Source: an uncultured Lachnospiraceae bacterium (lineage in GTDB: Bacteria; Bacillota; Clostridia; Lachnospirales; Lachnospiraceae). Taken from it: a stretch of 64,000 nucleotides of DNA. Under the pieces are notes generated by a model that saw only the letters and a program-made list of their open reading frames with translations, made no database searches and was not told the DNA's origin. Where the stretch lies: the NCBI GenBank assembly GCA_910577735.1, contig CAJTOO010000014.1, forward strand, positions 76,735-140,734. Direction: 5' to 3'. Position numbers and translations under genes: made by a program. This document shows, one piece after another, positions 59,086 through 64,000 of this stretch (position 1 is the stretch's first letter; every line of letters starts with the position of its first letter).

Positions 59086-59681
59086 TGGATTTGTACAGCG
59101 GACATATCAATAAGTTAATAGAGGAGCTGGCAGCACTTCCCGGCATTGGACATAAGTCTGCACAGAGACTTGCTTTTCATCTGATCAATATGCCTAAAGC
59201 ACGGGTGGAACGGCTTGCGCAGACGATCATCAATGCCAAGGAGAATGTGCGTTACTGCCAGGAATGTTATACATTGACGGATCAGGATGTGTGTCCGGTA
59301 TGCGCCAATCAGCGCAGGGACCATGAAACTATCATGGTAGTGGAAAACACCCGTGATTTGGCGGCCTATGAGAAGACTGGTAAGTACACCGGCATTTATC
59401 ATGTACTGCATGGCGCCATTTCTCCCATGCTAGGAATCGGTCCGGGTGACATTAAATTGAAAGAATTGATGAAGCGCCTGGAGGGTAATGTACAGGAAGT
59501 GATCATTGCCACCAATTCCAGCCTGGAGGGAGAGACCACAGCGATGTATATCAGTAAGCTTGTCAAACCAACAGGAATCAGGGTGACCAGAATAGCCAGC
59601 GGTGTACCGGTGGGCGGTGATTTGGAATACATTGACGAGGTGACATTGCTGCGTGCCCTGGAGGGCAGAGTGGAACTATAG
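59085..59681 (+). CDS. recR: Recombination mediator RecR
   Basis: A 198-residue protein of RecFOR repair. It has the helix-hairpin-helix (LAALPGIGHKSAQRLAFHLI), a zinc finger (CQECYTLTDQDVCPVC) and the Toprim domain (MVVENTRDLAAYEKTGKYTG, TNSSLEGETTAMYI). The start overlaps the ybaB stop by one base. Length is normal. Confidence 0.97.
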   Translation: MDLYSGHINKLIEELAALPGIGHKSAQRLAFHLINMPKARVERLAQTIINAKENVRYCQECYTLTDQDVCPVCANQRRDHETIMVVENTRDLAAYEKTGKYTGIYHVLHGAISPMLGIGPGDIKLKELMKRLEGNVQEVIIATNSSLEGETTAMYISKLVKPTGIRVTRIASGVPVGGDLEYIDEVTLLRALEGRVEL

Positions 59682-59706
59682 GATGAAAGAAAAAGGGGGT
59701 ATACAA

Positions 59707-60747
59707 ATGGGCATGATAAAAGAAAAATTTGGGACGGCCAGGACCGGTGAGGAAATATTTCTCTTTACCCTAAAGAATAAAAATGGCATGGAGGCGAAGA
59801 TTACTAATTTTGGAGCGAATCTGGTGAGCCTTCTGGTGCCGGACAAAGATGGTAAGATGGAAGACGTGGTGCTTGGGTATGATACGCTGGAGGATTATTA
59901 CAGAAATGGCAGCTTCTTTGGCGCGACGATAGGACCCAGCGCGAACCGCATTGCAGATGCCAGCTTTACCATTGACGGCAGGACGTACCACCTTGATGCC
60001 AACGATGGGGCCAACAATCTGCACAGTGATATGGAAAACGGCTATCATAAACAGGTTTGGGAGGCTGCAGAGGCAGAGGACTGCCTGACACTTACCATAG
60101 AAGGTAAAGATGGGGAGATGGGATTCCCCGGTAACAAAAAGATTACGATGGTTTATAGTCTGTCTGACGACAATGCGCTGAAATTAAGTTACCGGGCATC
60201 AGCAGATACCAATACGATCATAAATCTGACCAACCATACTTATTTCAACTTGGCAGGACATAAGGCCGGTAATATAGAAAATCATCTGTTAAAATTAAAT
60301 GCCAGTCATTTCACGCCGGTGGTTTCCGGTGCGATTCCCACAGGTGAGATACAGTCTGTGACAGGAACGCCCATGGACTTTACCACGGCGAAACCTATCG
60401 GGCAGGATATCAATGCTGATTATGAGCAGCTGAAATTGACACAGGGGTATGATCATAACTTTGTGATCGATGGTGCGGATGGAACGCTGCGGGAGATCGC
60501 GGAGGTGGAGGATCCAAAGAGCGGGCGGAAGATGAAGGCCTTCACCACCCTGCCCGGCGTGCAGTTCTATGCGGGTAATAACATTACAAAGGAGACTGGT
60601 AAAGAGGGAGCCAACTATGCTCCGCGAACTGGATTTTGTCTGGAAACACAGTATTATCCGGATAATATTCACCATGCCAACTTCCCGCAGGCAGTATTTG
60701 GACCTGAGAAAGATTATCAATCTGAGACCGTGTACCAGTTCATTTGA
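59707..60747 (+). CDS. galM: Aldose 1-epimerase
   Basis: A 346-residue mutarotase; the ATG at 59707 follows GGGGGT. The family blocks are NFGANLVSLLVPDKDGK, FFGATIGPSANRIADASF, NNLHSDMENGYHKQVW (catalytic His region), LTNHTYFNLAGH, QGYDHNFVID and a C-terminal GFCLETQYYPDNIHHANFP with the catalytic Glu. It interconverts anomers of aldoses for sugar catabolism. It follows recR closely but is functionally unrelated. Confidence 0.93.
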   Translation: MGMIKEKFGTARTGEEIFLFTLKNKNGMEAKITNFGANLVSLLVPDKDGKMEDVVLGYDTLEDYYRNGSFFGATIGPSANRIADASFTIDGRTYHLDANDGANNLHSDMENGYHKQVWEAAEAEDCLTLTIEGKDGEMGFPGNKKITMVYSLSDDNALKLSYRASADTNTIINLTNHTYFNLAGHKAGNIENHLLKLNASHFTPVVSGAIPTGEIQSVTGTPMDFTTAKPIGQDINADYEQLKLTQGYDHNFVIDGADGTLREIAEVEDPKSGRKMKAFTTLPGVQFYAGNNITKETGKEGANYAPRTGFCLETQYYPDNIHHANFPQAVFGPEKDYQSETVYQFI

Positions 60748-60827
60748 TGAATGTGAGGCAGTGCCAAGGGAGCATTGCCTCTTTTGTATAAGGTTGGTAT
60801 TCGTGATAATCGGAGGGAGTGTTTCTT

Positions 60828-61647
60828 ATGAAAAATTTCAGAAAACAAATGCTGCGCACACCGCTGCAGTCGCTGTTTATCATCGTGCTGATTATGATCG
60901 TGACGGTCATGTTAGTGGTTGGCGGCAATCTCTTGATTACCAGTGATAAGCTGTCGAAGGCATATGAGGATGATTTTATCACTATCAGCACGGTTCTTCA
61001 GAAACCGGATACCGTACAGGAGCGTAAGGTATGGGATGCGCAGAAGGGGGACTATCTGCTGTACAAAGATTCCGTATATAACCGGTATGCAACAAAATCT
61101 GGAAGCAAGTGCGAAGCATGGCGTGGATAACCTGGTCTATACCTTTTATGACAGGGGATATTCGGCGTTGAATGAGGGCATCCAAAATCTGAAAAATATG
61201 TCGGCGGCGCTGCTTGTCATGAGGGCGGCCGCTGCAGTGATATTGACCTTGCAGATTTCCCATATTTATATCACTAGGCAAAAGAGGCGGCTTTCCATTG
61301 AGCGGCTGCTGGGTGTGACAGGGAAGAAGTGCAGGGATATCTGTCTGACAGGCATCCTGATCCTTCTGCTCATGAGGACGGTTCCTGGGGTGGCGGCGGG
61401 TATGGCGGTTTCCGAGCGTGTGGACATAGGGGACATGGGACAGGAGGATTTTAACCGAAAGTACAGTAACTTAGGGCTTATGGCGAAGGTGGAAATTGAT
61501 CTGTCCGGGCAGAACCAGGGAAATCTTGCAGTATCCTGTATGATGGGAAGATTGGTGCTTGGTGTCGGGATTTCCGGCGTAAAGGCGCGGAATATTCTGA
61601 AAAGAGAACCGCTGTATCTGGTGGAAGACGAGAGGGCTGGGAAATAA
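60828..61647 (+). pseudogene. Decayed FtsX-like ABC transporter permease
   Basis: With GGAGGGAG before the ATG, a first frame runs to 61130 (MKNFRKQMLRTPLQSLFIIV, an N-terminal helix as in MacB/FtsX-like permeases). The other half continues in a different frame to 61647 with LLVMRAAAAVILTLQISHIY and TRQKRRLSIERLLGVTGKKC, the typical C-terminal FtsX block. The middle extracytoplasmic domain is largely missing, and at least one frameshift separates the halves near 61110-61130. It is therefore a remnant by internal deletion and frameshift. No ATPase is adjacent. Confidence 0.7.
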
Positions 61648-61706
61648 CGTGATGTTCTTAAAACGGGAGCTCATGCAGGTTTTGTGTAGAGAAAAGGGGG
61701 ATTCTA

Positions 61707-62516
61707 ATGAAAAAAGCGGGTGTTTTATGGATAGTTTTGATTATTTTAGTTTGTTGTTTTATGACAGGATGCGCTGGTGTGCTGGAAAATGAGAGCATGG
61801 ATCTGGAGGTAGAAAAAATAATTGCGGCCTTAAATGAGGATGATGCCGACAAGATTTATTCAGCGATGTATCCCGATGCTGTCACACGGGAGGAGTTTGA
61901 CGAGGCATATGAGAAAATCCATAAATTCTGGCAAAAATCTGACAGCCATACTAAGAAGCTGAATGCCATCAATACTAAGAAAACTCTGAATAAGTCAGGC
62001 AACTCCGTTATCTGTGAGGCACAGTATTATGTCTATACACAGGATAATTTTTACACAATCTACCTGAATTATCTATCTGATGATAAGGGAGAGGGACTGT
62101 ATGGGTTCTATCTTCAGGTTGGAGCTGAGCCTATGCTGATCAGTGGAAGCTTCAGGACTGTAAGAGAAAATTCAGTGCTCCAATGGGGTGTACTGTTATT
62201 TGGTGTCTTATCTTATATCTTTATTATTATCACAGTAGTTGATATTCTTCGGAAACGTCCGCGGCTGTTCGGCCTGTGGCTGGTGGCAGCGCTGGCCTTT
62301 TTCAGTATCCAGATAAAAAGGGTGCCTGACAATTCTTATATGGGTGTGGCTGTAAATTGGTTTGCCTTGTCCTCTTATAAAATTTATAATAACGGCAGTT
62401 GGATTTTGTTCTTTGCTGTTCCTGTGGGTGCCATTGTGTATTGGTGTCTGCGTAAAAAGTTAAAGCCAAAACAAAAGAAACCGCAGATTCCTTTGGATAT
62501 CTCTCCAGTACAGTGA
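61707..62516 (+). CDS. Lipoprotein-like membrane protein of unknown function
   Basis: A 269-residue protein. The signal sequence ends with a lipobox-like MTGC (Cys22). An acidic helical outer domain follows (about residues 27-150), then three membrane helices near residues 160-255 and a basic tail (KKLKPKQKKPQ). It starts 59 bases after the permease remnant and is followed by a terminator. No family is recognised. Confidence 0.65.
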   Translation: MKKAGVLWIVLIILVCCFMTGCAGVLENESMDLEVEKIIAALNEDDADKIYSAMYPDAVTREEFDEAYEKIHKFWQKSDSHTKKLNAINTKKTLNKSGNSVICEAQYYVYTQDNFYTIYLNYLSDDKGEGLYGFYLQVGAEPMLISGSFRTVRENSVLQWGVLLFGVLSYIFIIITVVDILRKRPRLFGLWLVAALAFFSIQIKRVPDNSYMGVAVNWFALSSYKIYNNGSWILFFAVPVGAIVYWCLRKKLKPKQKKPQIPLDISPVQ

Positions 62517-62560
62517 TTCACGCAAAAAGAGATGGTCAAAACTGAATAGAACGAAATTTA

Positions 62561-62601
62561 AAAGGAAAGGGGATTGCATGATATACCTTTCCTTTTTGTT
62601 A
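62561..62601 (+). terminator. Terminator after the lipoprotein-like gene
   Basis: AAAGGAAAGG pairs with CCTTTCCTTT around a 15-base loop, followed by TTG. The 62602-62733 gap shows only the AAGGAG site of the next gene. Confidence 0.75.
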
Positions 62602-62733
62602 TCGCCGGATTCTGCTATATTTTCAGAAAGTGTATGATATACTTGTACGCGAGGCAGATTTGTTGATAAGGTGCTGCCTTTCGATGATACATTTGAATAT
62701 ACCGGGGGATACGTGTGGTAAGGAGTGGATGAA

Positions 62734-63822
62734 ATGGAATCGAAGTCGATTGTCATTCACAAAGGAGGAAAAGAAGAAAAGTACAAGCTTTATGTGGAGG
62801 ATTATGTTCTATCTTATTTGAAATATGAAACGGGGTCGTTAGAGTGCTCTGAGGTTTATTTTTATGGAGCCCGACAGGATCATAGCAGAAAGTACATTAT
62901 CTATGGAGCAGGAAGGGATAAGCAGATTCCGGATTTTGATACTTATGATCTGTTGGAAGAAATCATGTGCCGGCTGACACAGGCCGGACCTGTTTTTATG
63001 GTGCGGGAGTCAGAAGAAATTTACCAGGTCAAAGGATTTGATGTTTTTTATCAGGATAATGAAGCGATGCAGGGTTATATGGTGGAGCGGCAGAGAAACT
63101 TTACCGGTGCAAGGGTGGCCGATCAGAAGGACAGGCATGGGGAGACGGTTCTACCCTTCACAGCCAGTAAAGGTAAAGCGGGGGCTAAACCCTCTCATTC
63201 CCATGGCGTCATATCTGCACAGCTGGGGATGATTCTGATCATTCTGGTGGCCATCGTCATCAATTCTGTGAATAGTTATGATAAGATGGAGCAGTTAAAC
63301 CAATCCACGGAAGAAGTTTTCTTCGCCATAGAAAATCAGGAGGCCGATGATTTGGTATCCGATGCCTATGAGCCGGGAGAAGAGATTGTGGTAAAGCGGG
63401 ATGAGGATCAGGAAGCTGCCCGGACGATTGAGATTGCCCAAAGTACGGAAGAAGAGGAAGGTGCCGGTACCGATGAGACGGAAGAGCAGGATCTGACGGA
63501 GGATGATGGAGAAAGCGTGAGTGCAGGAAAGGAAGAGGGAGATTTAGAGACAGCACCAAAGGAGACAGAGGGTAAGACGAATGAAGAGGGGATTTTAAAA
63601 GAAAACGAAGACGCTGCGTCAGAACAGAAAGAGGAGGGAGAGCAGACGGAAGCTCTTTCCAGAAATGTGACAAGATATTATGAGGTGGAGAAGGGAGACA
63701 CCCTCCATACAATCTGTCAGAAAATTTACGGGGATATTTCCCAGATAGAGAAAATCTGCGAACTGAATGATATTTCAGATCCAGACAGAATCAGTCCAGG
63801 ACAAAAAATAATACTGCCATGA
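62734..63822 (+). CDS. Membrane protein with C-terminal LysM domain
   Basis: A 362-residue protein; the ATG at 62734 follows AAGGAG with eight bases, better than an upstream GTG. A cytoplasmic N-terminal domain of about 150 residues precedes one membrane helix (LGMILIILVAIVINSV, near residue 168), then a long acidic Glu/Asp/Thr linker (about residues 195-310) and a C-terminal LysM domain (YYEVEKGDTLHTICQKIYGD and PGQKIILP) that should bind peptidoglycan. Function is not known; a cell-wall-sensing role is possible. Confidence 0.8.
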   Translation: MESKSIVIHKGGKEEKYKLYVEDYVLSYLKYETGSLECSEVYFYGARQDHSRKYIIYGAGRDKQIPDFDTYDLLEEIMCRLTQAGPVFMVRESEEIYQVKGFDVFYQDNEAMQGYMVERQRNFTGARVADQKDRHGETVLPFTASKGKAGAKPSHSHGVISAQLGMILIILVAIVINSVNSYDKMEQLNQSTEEVFFAIENQEADDLVSDAYEPGEEIVVKRDEDQEAARTIEIAQSTEEEEGAGTDETEEQDLTEDDGESVSAGKEEGDLETAPKETEGKTNEEGILKENEDAASEQKEEGEQTEALSRNVTRYYEVEKGDTLHTICQKIYGDISQIEKICELNDISDPDRISPGQKIILP

Positions 63823-63841
63823 GAAATTTTGTGGTACAATG

Positions 63842-64000
63842 GTCGCAGGCTCAGCAGCCAGCGACCAAAGAATTGCGGAGCAATTCTTTCTGAAGGAGAG
63901 AAAGAAAACAGCATCAGAGAAATATTGGAGTAGTCGCAGGCTCGGCAGCCAGCGACCAAAGAATTGCGGAGCAATTCTTTCTGAAGGAGAGAAAGAAAAC
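63842..64000 (+). repeat. Two copies of a 68-base structured repeat, period 91
   Basis: Copies at 63842-63909 and 63933-64000 differ at one base and are separated by 23 bases. Each contains three hairpins: GTCGC/GCGAC ends, AAGAATTGC-GGA-GCAATTCTT, and TTCTTTCT/AGAAAGAA. The second copy stops exactly at the window edge, so the array may continue. Confidence 0.85.

Noticed and set aside
63842..64000. Possible CRISPR array
   Set aside because: The repeat is 68 bases with only one 23-base spacer and is built of multiple hairpins, unlike CRISPR repeats.

Overview
The window looks like the chromosome of an anaerobic Clostridia bacterium, most likely a Lachnospiraceae member from a gut- or rumen-type habitat. 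This is inferred from the gene set (split transketolase, AraA/FGGY-kinase/AraD pentose genes, YesL, HD-GYP/GGDEF signalling, BlaI/M56 pair, large Gram-positive SRP RNA), strong AGGAGG-type ribosome binding sites, and intrinsic terminators after most genes. No marker gene fixes genus or species.

Layout. 0-10 kb is a pentose region: the tail of a sugar ABC exporter-like permease pair (import system), a chemoreceptor, araA, an FGGY kinase, araD, a two-subunit transketolase and rpe. Together these take L-arabinose to xylulose-5-phosphate and on into the non-oxidative pentose phosphate pathway. 10-27 kb is mixed housekeeping: remnants of a YefM/YoeB toxin-antitoxin pair, a MATE pump, a BlaI/M56 sensor pair, an ATPase, map, metG, a lysophospholipase-like hydrolase, D-lactate dehydrogenase, and HD-GYP and GGDEF proteins. 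27-36 kb holds a CUT1 sugar ABC transporter (binding protein, two permeases, and a separately encoded MsmK-type ATPase) and a copper module (csoR, and copA with an in-frame copZ). 36-41.7 kb holds a radical SAM protein preceded by 18-bp tandem repeats, the SRP RNA, an FMN reductase, a HAD phosphatase, tRNA-Ser(CGA) and tadA.

41.76-53.81 kb is the accessory region and the main discovery. It is a roughly 12-kb integrated filamentous-phage-like element bounded by a 17-bp direct repeat. It encodes a Zot/pI-type assembly ATPase, a 54-residue pVIII-like major coat protein followed by a terminator, several other tiny single-helix membrane proteins, a pIII-like adsorption protein with a Pro/Asp repeat, a pVI-like protein, a candidate ssDNA-binding protein and an IS30-family transposase. 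Its replication protein is not a typical phage RCR initiator. It has the full HUH endonuclease plus superfamily 3 helicase layout of eukaryotic CRESS-DNA viruses (circo-/geminivirus type). Just upstream of rep, on the same strand, is a 12-bp-stem hairpin with TAGTATTAC, the circovirus-type nonanucleotide, in its loop, next to six ATGTTTCA iterons. The window therefore joins a CRESS replication module to a filamentous-phage morphogenesis module in a monoderm host. No secretin gene is seen, as expected without an outer membrane.

53.8-64 kb returns to the host backbone: a Fur/PerR-type regulator with a perfect 23-bp palindromic operator, a cytoplasmic chemoreceptor with a CZB zinc domain, phosphofructokinase, dnaX-ybaB-recR, galM, a decayed FtsX-like permease, a lipoprotein-like membrane protein and a LysM protein. 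The last 160 bases hold two copies of a 68-base structured repeat that may continue beyond the window.
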